The notes under the pieces were generated by a model. That model ran no database searches. It saw nothing but the letters and a program-made list of their open reading frames with translations, and was not told where the DNA came from. The position numbers and the translations under genes were made by a program. From Kribbella aluminosa (GTDB lineage: Bacteria; Actinomycetota; Actinomycetes; Propionibacteriales; Kribbellaceae), in NCBI RefSeq assembly GCF_017876295.1, contig NZ_JAGINT010000001.1, positions 496,001-560,000 on the forward strand: 64,000 nt of DNA. Reading direction: 5' to 3'. The first letter of the stretch is position 1; the number at the start of each line of letters is the position of its first letter. Positions 8,249 through 17,359 of this stretch are shown here, piece after piece.

Positions 8249-9209
8249 GACTACACGTTTCGGGGTATTCGTACCGCAGGGCTGGAAGATGGATCTGGCG
8301 GAGATCGCGGATCCGATCGAGCAGTGGGAGGCGATGACCGACGTCGCCAAGCGGGCCGACGAGCAGTCCTGGGACTCGATCTGGCTGTTCGACCACTTCC
8401 ACACGGTGCCGGAGCCGAGTGACAACACCACGTTCGAGTGCTGGAGCGCGACGGCCGCGCTGGCCCGCGACACCAAGCGGGTGAACATCGGCCAGATGGT
8501 CGGCTGCAACGGGTACCGCAACCCGGCGCTGTACGCGAAGATCGCGTCCACCGTCGACGTCGCCAGCCACGGCCGCCTGTACGCCGGGATCGGCGCGGGC
8601 TGGTACGAGCAGGAGTGGAAGGCGTACGGCTACGAGTGGACCGACATCCCGGAGCGGATGGCGGCGTTCCGCGAGGCGACCGAGATCATCTACAAGATGT
8701 GGACCGAGGACAAGCCGGTCTACAACGGCAAGTACTACTCGATCGACGCCCCGATCAACGAGCCGAAGGGTGTCCGCAAGCCGCACCCGAGCTTCTGGAT
8801 CGGCGGCGGCGGCCCGAAGGTGACGCTGAAGCTGGTCGCGCAGTACGCCGACGCCGCGAACATCGGCGGCGGCAACCCGGAGACCTTCAGGGAGAAGGCG
8901 GACATTCTCCGCGGCCACTGCCAGAAGGTCGGCCGGGACTACGACGAGATCATCAAGTCGACGAACTTCAACATCTTCCCGATCGACAAGGGTGACGACC
9001 CGCAGAAGGCGACCGCGAAGGCGCTCGGGCCGATGAACCGGGAGAAGTTCGACCGGGACAACCTGATCGCCACCGAGGACGAGATCGCGGACAAGGTCGA
9101 GGCGGTCCTCGAGGCCGGCGCCGACTACGTGATCTTCTACGTCCCCGGCGTCGCCTACGACCTGGACCTGCTGGAGCGCGCCGAGCGGATCGCGAAGCGC
9201 TTCGCCTGA
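8247..9209 (+). CDS. LLM-class (luciferase-like) F420-dependent-type oxidoreductase
   Basis: This encodes 320 residues. ATG 8247 (MTTRFGVFVPQG) has AAAGGA 8 bases upstream; a longer upstream frame starting at 8187 lacks support. The sequence follows the bacterial-luciferase-like TIM barrel: FGVFVPQGWKMDL at the N-terminus, SIWLFDHFHTVPEP, ATAALARDTKRVNIGQMV, then the GRLYAGIGAGWYEQEWKAYG segment that lines the coenzyme site, and RKPHPSFWIGGGGPK. Most actinobacterial members use F420 and a few use FMN, so the cofactor is inferred. The substrate is unknown. Translation may be controlled by the hairpin that buries its start codon. Confidence 0.88.
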   Translation: MTTRFGVFVPQGWKMDLAEIADPIEQWEAMTDVAKRADEQSWDSIWLFDHFHTVPEPSDNTTFECWSATAALARDTKRVNIGQMVGCNGYRNPALYAKIASTVDVASHGRLYAGIGAGWYEQEWKAYGYEWTDIPERMAAFREATEIIYKMWTEDKPVYNGKYYSIDAPINEPKGVRKPHPSFWIGGGGPKVTLKLVAQYADAANIGGGNPETFREKADILRGHCQKVGRDYDEIIKSTNFNIFPIDKGDDPQKATAKALGPMNREKFDRDNLIATEDEIADKVEAVLEAGADYVIFYVPGVAYDLDLLERAERIAKRFA

Positions 9210-9267
9210 CTTTGAGAACCCACCGGCCACTTTTCGGCGACGTTTTTGGTTGGTGGGTTCTCAAAGT
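9209..9267. terminator. Long-armed inverted repeat downstream of the luciferase-like gene
   Basis: The 16-base arm ACTTTGAGAACCCACC at 9209-9224 is repeated exactly inverted at 9252-9267, with a 27-nt spacer containing two T-rich runs. The first base of the left arm is the last base of the stop codon. The most likely role is a terminator, but the very even arms could also mark a repeated extragenic element. Confidence 0.6.
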
Positions 9268-9282
9268 GACCGGTACCGGTCA
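9267..9282. promoter_or_regulatory. Perfect 16-bp palindrome, candidate operator upstream of the subtilase gene
   Basis: TGACCGGTACCGGTCA is a perfect palindrome. It begins on the last base of the inverted repeat above and lies about 105 bp before the start of the large protease gene. This spacing and symmetry fit a binding site for a dimeric regulator. No regulator gene is adjacent. Confidence 0.45.
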
Positions 9283-9385
9283 TGGCGGGTGTACGTCAGG
9301 GGTTGTGGTGGACCGGGGGTGACAGCGGCTGACAGGGTCGCCTGGATGGCCTCGCGTGGGTCGGGGCATCGGGAGGTGTCCGCCA

Positions 9386-12300
9386 ATGCCGCACTCAAAA
9401 TCGGGCCGCCGATTGTCCCGGGCCGCGATGGGTCTGCTCGCCGCGGTGGTCGCCGGATCCCTGCTCCTGCCGACCACCGCGGCCAGTGCCGGACCACCCG
9501 CCGGCAGCGCACCCGCCGGCAGCGCACCGGGCGGCAGCGCACCGGGCGTCCAGGCGACGCCCGGTGCGACCAGCAAACGGATCACGCTGGTCACCGGCGA
9601 CGTCGCCGAGCTGACCACGAACTCGGCGGGCCAGGTCTCGGCCCGCCTGCTGGGCGACGAGCCGTACTACTTCGGCACGTTCGACGGCGAGGTCACGCTG
9701 ATCCCCGCCGAGGCGTATCCGCTGCTCTCCGCGGGCCGCCTCGACAAGCGCCTGTTCAACCTGACGGAGCTGGCCGCCCAGGGGTACGACGACGCGAGCA
9801 GTGACAAGCTGCCGCTGCTCGTCACGGGCTCCGCCGCCACGCTGCGCAGTACGACGGCTACGGTCCGCCGTACCCTTCCCAGCGTCGGAAGCACCGCGGT
9901 CTCGGTGCAGAAGTCCGACGCCAAGTCGTTCTGGACCGGTGTCAGCGGGCCGGCCACCTTCAAGTCGAGCCAGCTCAGCAAGATCTGGCTGGACGGCCGT
10001 ACGCATGCCACCGACGAGCAGTCGATGCCGCAGATCGGGGCGCCGACGGCCTGGAAGCAGGGGTATGACGGTCACGGCGTGAAGGTCGCCGTACTCGACA
10101 CCGGGTACGACGCCGGGCACCCCGACCTCGCCAAGCAGGTCATCGCGTCGGAGAGCTTCGTCCCGGACCAGGCGGTGCAGGACCTGCACGGCCACGGCAC
10201 GCACACCGCGTCGATCGTCGCCGGCCTCGGTACGGCGTCCGACGGCAAGCGGAAGGGCGTCGCGCCAGGGGCAGAGCTGCTGATCGGCAAGGTGCTCGAC
10301 AACGGCGGCGGCGGGTACGACTCCGAGGCGATCGCCGGCATGGAGTGGGCCGTCCAGCAGGGCGCGAAGGTGATCAGCATGAGCCTCGGCGGGCTGCCGT
10401 CCGACGGCACCGACCCGATGAGCGAGGCCGTCGACCGGCTGGCCAAGTCCAGCGGCGCGCTGTTCGTGATCGCGGCCGGCAACTCCGGCGCGGAGCAGAC
10501 CGTCGGCTCGCCGGGCGCGGCCTCCGAGGCGCTGACCGTCGGCGCCGTCGACCAGAACGACAAGCTGGCAAACTTCTCCAGCCGCGGTCCGCGACTCGGC
10601 GACGGCGCGCTGAAGCCCGAGGTCACCGCCCCAGGCGTCGAGATCGCCGCCGCCCGCGCCGCCGGTACCGAGCAGGGCCACGTGCTCGGCCAGTACTACA
10701 CCGCGATGAGCGGTACGTCGATGGCGACCCCGCACGTCGCCGGCGCCGCCGCGATCCTCGCGCAACGGCACCCGGACTGGACCGGCCCGCAGCTGAAGGC
10801 CGCGCTCGCGTCCACCGCCGTACCGTCCGCGGGCGCCCGCACCGACCAGCAGGGCCTGGGCCGGATCGACATCCCGAACGCGCTCGACCCGAAGGTGCTG
10901 CCGGACACCGCGAACCTGTTCTTCGGCGACCTGTCCTGGACCGGCCCGGCCGCCCCCGCGCCGGTCGACCGTACGGTTGCCTACCGCAACAACTCGAACC
11001 GCCCGGTGACCCTCACGCTGTCCGTCGGCGCGCAGTCCCCGGCCGGCCTACCGGCGGGCCTCAGGGTGAGCCCGACGCGGCTGACGATCCCGGCCGCCGG
11101 TACGGCGTCCGCGACCGTCACGCTCGATCTCGCGACGACGCGGGCCGGCAGCTACGCCGGCGTACTGACCGCCAAGGCCGGCAGCACGGCGTACCGGACC
11201 GGGCTCGGGTTCGCGGCCGGCGGCCGGCTGAACCACGTGACCGTGAAGGCGATCGGCCGCGACGGGCAGCCCGCCACCACGAAGGCCGGCGCGAGCGGCG
11301 TCCAGCTGTGGAACCAGGACACCGGCAACGTCACCGCGATCGCATTCGACCAGACCGGCAGCCGGACCCTCGACGTACCGACCGGGCGCTACAGCGTGAT
11401 GGCGTACGCGGTCGGCGGCGACGAGGCCAACTGGGCGAACTCGCTGACGTTGCTCGGTGATCCGGACGCGTGGATCGACGGCGACCGGACGTTCACGTTC
11501 GACGCCCGGACCGCGCACAAGGTGACGATCAAGACGCCGCGACCGGCCGACGCGCAGAGCATCGGCGTGGCCTGGCACCGCAAGGTCGGCGGCCGGGACG
11601 CGGTCTCCGGCTGGGCGTTCAACGGCAAGATCGCCGACGGCGTCTACGTCCAGGACTTCGGAAAGGTTGCCAACGGCACCTTCCAGGTCGTGCAGCGCTG
11701 GGACCTGGCGCAGCCGCAGCTGACCGTCGACCTGCCCGGGGCCGGCAAGCTCCCGACCCCCGGTCCCGGTTCGTCGCGGACCGTGTACGTCGGGAACGGA
11801 AGCCTGCCGCTGTCGAACGGCGGCAACGGCACACCCGCGGAGCTGGCCGCCAGCAAGGACGGCATTGCGCTGATCCGCTGGGGCGGGTACTCCGCAACGG
11901 TCGCACAGGTACAGGCAGCGAAAGCGGCCGGCGCCAAGGTCGTGTTCCTCTACAACGAGGCGCCCGGTTGGTGGAGCACCGGGACCGAGCAGGGCATCCC
12001 GGTCTACATCCTGCAGTCCGTCCAGGGAAAGCAGCTCCTCGACGCCCTCGCCAAGAGGCCGGTATCGCTGCAGCTGAGCGGCGTCCGCGACAGCACCTAC
12101 CGGTACGACGTCGCGCTCGGCCCGTCGGTCGTGAAGGGCGGACTGACGTACGACGTCGCGAAGATGAACCCGGCCGTGGTGACGACGGACTTCCAGCAGA
12201 ACGACGCGTTCTGGCTGCACAGCGACAAGCGGGTCGCGCACCTCCCGGGGATCGCGACGGGCCTGTCGGCGTCCCGGGCGGTCGCGGCCGCGGTACGGCG

Positions 12301-13072
12301 AACCGACTACCTGGTCAGCGATGTGAAGGGCGTGACGTGGGACGAGCAGACGTCCGCGGGCGACTGGAACGAGACCGGGTTCGAGTCGACGATCCCGCGG
12401 TCGTACCGGCCGGGCGAGCAGGTCACGCGCGGGTGGTGGGAGCCGCTGACGCGTCCCGCCGTACCGGGGTTGTCGGACGCGCCGGGTGACGTGGCGCAGG
12501 GCTGGCCGCCGGCGCGGTTCGAGAACGCGCTGCGGATCGCGATTCCGCAGTACGTCAGCGGGGGCCGGAGTGTGTTCGGCTGGGGCGATCGCGGTGACGT
12601 GACGAGCATGACGCTGAGCAGCAACGGGGTGCAGCTGGGCAGCAAGAACTGGTCGGTCGCGCAGTTCGCGGTCCCGGCCAAGGCGGCCTGGTACGACCTG
12701 ACGCTCGACCAGAAGCGCGGCCCGAAGAGCTGGGCGACGACCTCGACGTCGACGTACACCCAGTGGCACTTCCTGTCGGTGCCGTCGAAGAGCACCGCCG
12801 TACTGCCGCTGGTCCAGGTCGACTACAAGCACACGAACGGGTGGTTCGAGCTGACGCCGAGGTATCAGCCCGGGGTGCGCGGCGCAGGCGTTTTCCGCAC
12901 CACAGCAGAGATTTCCTTCGACGGAAAGACCTGGCAGAAACTCCCGCTGCGCGGTTTCGGAACATTCCGAACACGTGTTCCGGCCGGTTCCTACCCGAGC
13001 ATCCGGGTGACGGCCACCGACCTGATCGGCAACAGCATCACTCAAACCATCGACAGGGCCTGGCAGAACTGA
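9386..13072 (+). CDS. Large exported subtilisin-like serine protease (S8 family)
   Basis: This encodes 1228 residues. ATG 9386 follows GGGAGGTG at 9371-9378. A signal peptide (MPHSKSGRRLSRAAMGLLAA to about TAASAG) is followed by a Gly-Ser-Ala-Pro repeat linker, a prodomain (about 55-210), then the catalytic domain with Asp238 (VAVLDTGYD), His270 (GHGTHTAS), the oxyanion Asn region AAGNSG and Ser445 (GTSMATPHVAGAA). All three catalytic residues are present. A protease-associated-type insertion may lie around 830-900 (KDGIALIRWGGYS...VFLYNE), and the long C-terminal half has beta-sandwich-like domains of unknown role. It is most likely a secreted nutrient-scavenging or processing protease. It stands alone, with its own upstream palindrome. 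Confidence 0.93.
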   Translation: MPHSKSGRRLSRAAMGLLAAVVAGSLLLPTTAASAGPPAGSAPAGSAPGGSAPGVQATPGATSKRITLVTGDVAELTTNSAGQVSARLLGDEPYYFGTFDGEVTLIPAEAYPLLSAGRLDKRLFNLTELAAQGYDDASSDKLPLLVTGSAATLRSTTATVRRTLPSVGSTAVSVQKSDAKSFWTGVSGPATFKSSQLSKIWLDGRTHATDEQSMPQIGAPTAWKQGYDGHGVKVAVLDTGYDAGHPDLAKQVIASESFVPDQAVQDLHGHGTHTASIVAGLGTASDGKRKGVAPGAELLIGKVLDNGGGGYDSEAIAGMEWAVQQGAKVISMSLGGLPSDGTDPMSEAVDRLAKSSGALFVIAAGNSGAEQTVGSPGAASEALTVGAVDQNDKLANFSSRGPRLGDGALKPEVTAPGVEIAAARAAGTEQGHVLGQYYTAMSGTSMATPHVAGAAAILAQRHPDWTGPQLKAALASTAVPSAGARTDQQGLGRIDIPNALDPKVLPDTANLFFGDLSWTGPAAPAPVDRTVAYRNNSNRPVTLTLSVGAQSPAGLPAGLRVSPTRLTIPAAGTASATVTLDLATTRAGSYAGVLTAKAGSTAYRTGLGFAAGGRLNHVTVKAIGRDGQPATTKAGASGVQLWNQDTGNVTAIAFDQTGSRTLDVPTGRYSVMAYAVGGDEANWANSLTLLGDPDAWIDGDRTFTFDARTAHKVTIKTPRPADAQSIGVAWHRKVGGRDAVSGWAFNGKIADGVYVQDFGKVANGTFQVVQRWDLAQPQLTVDLPGAGKLPTPGPGSSRTVYVGNGSLPLSNGGNGTPAELAASKDGIALIRWGGYSATVAQVQAAKAAGAKVVFLYNEAPGWWSTGTEQGIPVYILQSVQGKQLLDALAKRPVSLQLSGVRDSTYRYDVALGPSVVKGGLTYDVAKMNPAVVTTDFQQNDAFWLHSDKRVAHLPGIATGLSASRAVAAAVRRTDYLVSDVKGVTWDEQTSAGDWNETGFESTIPRSYRPGEQVTRGWWEPLTRPAVPGLSDAPGDVAQGWPPARFENALRIAIPQYVSGGRSVFGWGDRGDVTSMTLSSNGVQLGSKNWSVAQFAVPAKAAWYDLTLDQKRGPKSWATTSTSTYTQWHFLSVPSKSTAVLPLVQVDYKHTNGWFELTPRYQPGVRGAGVFRTTAEISFDGKTWQKLPLRGFGTFRTRVPAGSYPSIRVTATDLIGNSITQTIDRAWQN
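9503..9543 (+). repeat. Three tandem 15-bp repeats encoding a G-S-A-P linker
   Basis: GGCAGCGCACC recurs at 9503-9513, 9518-9528 and 9533-9543, a period of exactly 15 bp. It encodes Gly-Ser-Ala-Pro plus one variable residue each time, just after the signal peptide of the large protease. The number of copies may vary between strains through slippage. Confidence 0.8.
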
Positions 13073-13076
13073 ACGT

Positions 13077-13127
13077 TAAAAAAAGGCGACGCCACGAAGC
13101 GGGGGGGAGGTGCTCCGTGGCGTCGCC
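13077..13127 (-). terminator. Intrinsic terminator of the lytic transglycosylase gene
   Basis: Read on the minus strand, a perfect 12-bp stem (GGCGACGCCACG at 13085-13096 and its inverse at 13116-13127) is followed by a run of U residues (A tract at 13078-13084 on the plus strand). This is the only classical hairpin-plus-U-tract terminator I found. The hairpin may also serve the convergent protease gene. Confidence 0.88.
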
Positions 13128-13183
13128 AGGGGCGCGCCAAGGGAGGGGTGGGGCAGGCGCGCCGGTCTTCGGTTGTTGGGAGA

Positions 13184-14539
13184 TCAGCTCCCGAGGACGC
13201 CTCCACCGAGGACGCCCAGCAGGCCGAGGAGTGAGAGCAGGTTGCGGATGACCTGGTCCACGGCCTTCGTGCCGCCGGTCTGGTAGGCGGTCACGCACTT
13301 CTGCAGCTGCTCCTGCGTCGGCTTGGTGATCGTCACCTTCGCCAGCTCGGACTGACAGTACGTGGTGGCCGTCTGCAGTTCGTGCAGGGTGCTTCCGACG
13401 GTGCCGACGATCAGGCCGACAGTCGTCTTCAGGGTCGCGACGCCGGGTGGCGGCGGGGTGGTCGGCGTCGTCGGCCGGGCGGTCGGCTTCGTCGAGGTCG
13501 GCGTCACCGGCGGCGGTGTGGGCTTGTCCGTCGGCTTCCCGGTCGGCGTCACCGGCGGCGGGGTGGCGGTCGGCTTGGTGCCGCCGCGCTCGTCGGTGAT
13601 GATCGGCGTCGGCGTGACCGGCGGCGGAGTCGGCAGATCGATCGCCTTCGGCAGTTCCTTGTCGGTCGGCGGGTTGATCGTCTGGTCGCCGATCTGGTCG
13701 CCGGCCTTCAGGTCGTCACCCGTCGTACCGTTGCCGACCGCGATCCAGCTGCCGCCCGCGTACGCCTTGGCGATGCTGATCACCAGGTCGGCGTACTGCT
13801 GCGAGTGGTTGTAGCGCAGCAGGGCCGCGTTCAGATCCGCCGGCTTGGACAGGTCGGTGTTGCCGGAGCACAGGTAGACCCCGGCCGTCATCGCCGCGTC
13901 GTTGATGTCCTGCGGGTTCCGCACGCCGTCGCCGTCGCCGTCCACTCCCACGGCTCGCCAGGTGCCGGGGATGAACTGCATCGGGCCGACCGCGCGGTCG
14001 AACGCCCCGTCGCCGTCGAACGCACCCGCGTCGGTGTCGGCGATCTTCGCCGTCCCGTTGCTCCCGTCCAGCCGCGGGCCGTAGATGCCCGGTACGGCGA
14101 CGCCCTTCGAGTTCAGCGAGTTGCCGCCGAACCGGCCGTGGTTGGACTCGACGCGGCCGATCGCGGCCACCAGCGTCCACGGCAGATGACAGCCCGGATC
14201 CGCCTGCGCCAGCACCTGCTGGGCGCGCGAGTAGGCCTTCAGTGCAGCGTTCGGAATGCCGTTGCTGGACAGCCCCGAGACCACCTGGGTCGGCTGCTCG
14301 CCGGGATCGACACCCGGCCCGACGGTGCCCGGCACCGGCACGTTCGCCGGCTGCGAGATCGGTTGCTTCGGCACGACGACCGGGTTGTTCCCGGACAGTC
14401 CGTTCTCCAGTGACGCGGTGGCGATCACCGGATTGTCCGTGGCACTGACGGTGAACGCGCTCGCGAACAGCGCCACCGGGATCAGCGGCGCCACCTGACG
14501 CCACCCGCTACCCGTGGCGCGGCGCTTGCCCTTCGCCAT
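13184..14539 (-). CDS. Exported lytic murein transglycosylase with Pro/Thr-rich C-terminal region
   Basis: This encodes 451 residues. I chose ATG 14539 (MAKGKRRATG), preceded by GGAGGGG on the coding strand. One N-terminal hydrophobic segment (VAPLIPVALFASAFTVSA) exports or anchors it. The catalytic domain (about 115-275) is of the SLT/MltB type: LPWTLVAAIGRVESNHGRFG contains the catalytic Glu in the RVESNHG segment, then GPMQFIPGTW and an Asp-rich stretch DGDGDGVRNPQDINDAAM, then AALLRYNHSQQYADLV. A Pro/Thr-rich stretch (about 290-370) with repeated PPVTPT elements may span the cell wall, followed by a small C-terminal domain with two cysteines. It cleaves peptidoglycan glycan strands. Its 5' region is long and structured. 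Confidence 0.9.
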   Translation of the reverse strand: MAKGKRRATGSGWRQVAPLIPVALFASAFTVSATDNPVIATASLENGLSGNNPVVVPKQPISQPANVPVPGTVGPGVDPGEQPTQVVSGLSSNGIPNAALKAYSRAQQVLAQADPGCHLPWTLVAAIGRVESNHGRFGGNSLNSKGVAVPGIYGPRLDGSNGTAKIADTDAGAFDGDGAFDRAVGPMQFIPGTWRAVGVDGDGDGVRNPQDINDAAMTAGVYLCSGNTDLSKPADLNAALLRYNHSQQYADLVISIAKAYAGGSWIAVGNGTTGDDLKAGDQIGDQTINPPTDKELPKAIDLPTPPPVTPTPIITDERGGTKPTATPPPVTPTGKPTDKPTPPPVTPTSTKPTARPTTPTTPPPPGVATLKTTVGLIVGTVGSTLHELQTATTYCQSELAKVTITKPTQEQLQKCVTAYQTGGTKAVDQVIRNLLSLLGLLGVLGGGVLGS

Positions 14540-14649
14540 CGATGAATCCCCTCCGTGACTCAACGACTTGTCCGGCCCCACGCTGCGGACAGTCTTGGGT
14601 CTTTGTCGGTTCCCGTCGCAATAGGTCTAACGTCCGCCCCGTTGCGTGG

Positions 14650-14710
14650 GTTACGCGCCGGACCCAGACCATGCACGTGCGGTCACCGGGTACCCATACT
14701 GGCGCGTAAC
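14650..14710. promoter_or_regulatory. Large inverted repeat in the lytic transglycosylase/hemL divergent region
   Basis: GTTACGCGCC at 14650-14659 is repeated exactly inverted at 14701-14710, enclosing 41 bases that themselves contain the palindromes GCACGTGC and GGGTACCC. It lies 111-171 bp upstream of the lytic transglycosylase start, where it could fold in the 5' leader, and about 100 bp upstream of hemL. I see no match to a riboswitch consensus. Confidence 0.5.
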
Positions 14711-14805
14711 AAAGCCTGTGTGAACCCCCTGCGAACGATCGGGACCGGAAATCTGCCTGGCCCCTGGTGATCGGCCGGTGTGACCGCAGGGGGAGAATGG
14801 CCGGC

Positions 14806-16119
14806 GTGCCCGATCACACAGAACAGTCCGCCAAGCTCTTCGACAGGGCCTCCACTGTCACCCCGGGCGGGGTCAACTCTCCGGTCCGGGCGTTCCGCGC
14901 CGTCGGCGGCGTACCGCGTTTCATGGCCTCCGGTGACGGATGTCACATGACCGACGTCGACGGCAACCGGTACCTCGACCTGGTCAGTTCCTGGGGTCCG
15001 CTGCTGCTCGGCCACGCCCATCCCGAGGTGATCGCCGCCGTCCAGGCCGCGGTCGCCCGCGGGACGTCGTACGGGACGCCGACCGAGACCGAGGTGCTGC
15101 TCGGCGAGGAGATCGTCGCGCGGACGCCGGTCGACAAGGTCCGGCTGGTGTCGTCCGGGACCGAGGCGACGATGTCCGCGCTCCGGCTGGCCCGCGGGTT
15201 CACCGGCCGCGCCAAGATCGTGAAGTTCGCCGGCTGCTACCACGGTCACGTGGACGCGCTGCTGGCGCAGGCCGGTTCCGGCGTACTGACGCTGGGCATC
15301 CCCGGGACGCCGGGTGTCACCGAGGCGACCACGGCGGACACGATCGTGCTGCCGTACAACGACCAGGCGGCCGTGACGGCGGCCTTCGCGGAGTACGGCG
15401 ACCAGATCGCGGCCCTGATCACCGAGGCGTCGCCGGGCAACATGGGCGTCGTCCCGCCGCGGGACGACTTCAACGCCTTCCTCGCGAAGATCTGCAAGGA
15501 CAACGGAGCGCTGTTCGTCTCGGACGAGGTGATGACCGGGTTCCGGATCACCAGGTCCGGCTGGTACGGCGTGGACGGCGTACGGCCGGACCTGATGACG
15601 TTCGGCAAGGTGATGGGCGGCGGCTTCCCGGCCGCGGCGTTCGGCGGGCGCGCCGACGTGATGGCGCACCTGGCGCCGGAGGGCTCGGTCTATCAGGCCG
15701 GAACGCTGTCCGGGAACCCGGTCGCCACCACCGCCGGACTGACCACGCTGCGGCTGGCCACCGACGAGGTGTACGCGAAGCTCGACGAGACCTCGCTCAC
15801 CGTCCAGCGGCTGGTGTCGACCGCGCTGGACAAGGAAGGTGTGCCGCACGTCATCTCCGCGGCCGGGAACCTCTTCAGCGTCTTCTTCGTGGAGTCCTCG
15901 GAGGGATCTGCCGAGATCCGGGACTTCACCGGAGCCAACGCCCAGGTACTGCCCCGGTTCACGGCGTTCTTCCATGCCATGCTGGACGCCGGTGTCTACC
16001 TGCCGCCGAGCGCGTTCGAGGCCTGGTTCGTGAGCGCGGCGATCGACGACGACGCGCTGTCCGAGCTGGAGTCCGCCCTCGTGCCCGCGGCCCGCGCGGC
16101 AGCCGCAGTAGCGAACTGA
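14806..16119 (+). CDS. hemL: Glutamate-1-semialdehyde 2,1-aminomutase
   Basis: This encodes 437 residues from GTG 14806. An in-frame ATG at 14797 touches the GGGGGAG ribosome binding site (14789-14795) and is less likely. This PLP enzyme moves the amino group of glutamate-1-semialdehyde to give 5-aminolevulinate in C5-pathway haem synthesis. Family signatures are [13 protein letters not shown] near the N-terminus, [49 protein letters not shown], and [17 protein letters not shown] with the PLP-binding Lys. Length and motif order match the family. It heads the cytochrome c maturation operon, which fits a shared need for haem. Confidence 0.95.
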   Translation: MPDHTEQSAKLFDRASTVTPGGVNSPVRAFRAVGGVPRFMASGDGCHMTDVDGNRYLDLVSSWGPLLLGHAHPEVIAAVQAAVARGTSYGTPTETEVLLGEEIVARTPVDKVRLVSSGTEATMSALRLARGFTGRAKIVKFAGCYHGHVDALLAQAGSGVLTLGIPGTPGVTEATTADTIVLPYNDQAAVTAAFAEYGDQIAALITEASPGNMGVVPPRDDFNAFLAKICKDNGALFVSDEVMTGFRITRSGWYGVDGVRPDLMTFGKVMGGGFPAAAFGGRADVMAHLAPEGSVYQAGTLSGNPVATTAGLTTLRLATDEVYAKLDETSLTVQRLVSTALDKEGVPHVISAAGNLFSVFFVESSEGSAEIRDFTGANAQVLPRFTAFFHAMLDAGVYLPPSAFEAWFVSAAIDDDALSELESALVPAARAAAAVAN

Positions 16120-16129
16120 AGGGACAGCG

Positions 16130-16780
16130 GTGACCGAAACGACGGTCGTGCACCTGATGCGTCACGGCGAGGTGTACAACCCGGCCGGTGTGCTCTACGG
16201 CCGGATCCCCGGGTACCACCTGTCCGAGCTCGGCCGGCAGATGGCCGAGCGGGTCGCCGAGCACGTCAAGGGCCGCGACGTCGTGCACCTGGTCTGCTCG
16301 CCGCTGGAGCGGGCCCAGGAGACGATGGAGCCGATCTCCAAGGTGTTCGGGATCACCCCGGACATCGACGAGCGGGTGATCGAGGCCGCGAACCTGTTCG
16401 AGGGCAAGAAGTTCGGCGTCGGCGACGGCGCGCTGCGGAACCCGAGCGCCTGGTGGCTGCTGCGGAACCCGTTCAAGCCGTCCTGGGGCGAGCCGTACCA
16501 GCAGCTCGTCCGCCGGATGCGGGACGCGATCGAGACCGCCCGGGAGAAGGCCGCCGGGCACGAGGCGCTGATCGTCTCGCACCAGCTGCCGATCTGGATC
16601 GTCCGCTCCGCGATCGAGGGCCGCCGGCTGCCGCACGACCCGCGCAAACGTCAGTGCAGCCTCGCCAGCCTGACGTCGTTCACCTTCCACGGTGACCAGA
16701 TCGTCTCGGTCGGCTACTCCGAACCGGCGAAAGACCTGCTCCCCGTCAAGAACCCGAAGAAGTTCGTGGGCGGCGCGTGA
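16130..16780 (+). CDS. Histidine phosphatase family protein (phosphoglycerate-mutase-like)
   Basis: This encodes 216 residues from GTG 16130, 10 bp after hemL. The catalytic histidine signature is LMRHGE with His12, an arginine-containing SPLERAQETMEPI segment follows, then the acid residue region and SHQLPIWIV with the second catalytic His. This is the 2H-phosphatase fold, which includes sugar-phosphate mutases, phosphatases and regulatory phosphatases. The substrate cannot be told. A member of this family commonly sits between hemL and the ccs genes in high-GC Gram-positives, so a role linked to haem or cytochrome synthesis is possible but unproven. It overlaps the next gene. Confidence 0.88.
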   Translation: MTETTVVHLMRHGEVYNPAGVLYGRIPGYHLSELGRQMAERVAEHVKGRDVVHLVCSPLERAQETMEPISKVFGITPDIDERVIEAANLFEGKKFGVGDGALRNPSAWWLLRNPFKPSWGEPYQQLVRRMRDAIETAREKAAGHEALIVSHQLPIWIVRSAIEGRRLPHDPRKRQCSLASLTSFTFHGDQIVSVGYSEPAKDLLPVKNPKKFVGGA

Positions 16781-17343
16781 TGTTGCGGCGTACGGCGGTC
16801 CTGGTGGCCGGGGTGTTCCTCGTCGCGGGGTGCAGCTCGGGTCAGCAGGCCGCGCAGAACCGGCAGGGCCAGGCCGGATTCGTCAGCGGCAACGGAAACG
16901 TGTCGGTGTTCGCGGCCGCTGATCGCAAGACCGCGCCCGAGCTGACCGGCAAGACCCTCGACGACAAGACCTGGACCCTGTCGGAGCAGAAGGGCAAGGT
17001 CGTCGTCCTGAACGTGTGGGGCTCGTGGTGCCCGCCCTGCCGTAAGGAAGCGCCGGAGCTGGTTGCCGCGGCCAAGGAACTCGGGCCGTCGGTGCAGTTC
17101 GTCGGGCTGAACACCCGCGACCTCGACCCGGCGCCGGCGAAGAAGTTCGTCCAGGAGTTCGGCGTGCAGTACCCGAACGTGTACGACCCGAACGGCCGGG
17201 CGTTGCTGCGGTTCCGCGGCCAGATCTCGCCGGCCGCGATTCCGACCACGCTGGTGATCGACAAGTTCGGCAAGGTCGCGGGCCGCGTCGTCGGTGAAGT
17301 GACCAAGCAAACCCTTCTGGGAATGGTGGCTGAAGCCAAATGA
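16780..17343 (+). CDS. resA: Thioredoxin-like lipoprotein, ResA/TlpA family
   Basis: This encodes 187 residues from ATG 16780, which overlaps the previous stop (TGATG); a GTG one codon earlier is an alternative. The N-terminus is a lipoprotein signal with VAGC (Cys18). The mature domain is a thioredoxin fold with GSWCPPCRKEAPEL carrying the redox pair CPPC, and the cis-Pro segment ISPAAIPTTLVID. ResA-type proteins sit outside the membrane and reduce the haem-binding cysteines of apocytochrome c. It is followed by the CcdA-, ResB- and CcsB-type genes, the full System II set. The gene name rests on family and context. Confidence 0.92.
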   Translation: MLRRTAVLVAGVFLVAGCSSGQQAAQNRQGQAGFVSGNGNVSVFAAADRKTAPELTGKTLDDKTWTLSEQKGKVVVLNVWGSWCPPCRKEAPELVAAAKELGPSVQFVGLNTRDLDPAPAKKFVQEFGVQYPNVYDPNGRALLRFRGQISPAAIPTTLVIDKFGKVAGRVVGEVTKQTLLGMVAEAK

Positions 17344-17359
17344 GGGTCGGCGCAGGCTG

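Noticed and set aside
14540..14760. c-di-AMP (ydaO-type) riboswitch before the lytic transglycosylase gene
   Set aside because: This class often precedes cell-wall hydrolase genes, but the GGGGAACC-type and ACAGCTAACC-type conserved segments are not present in the coding-strand leader.
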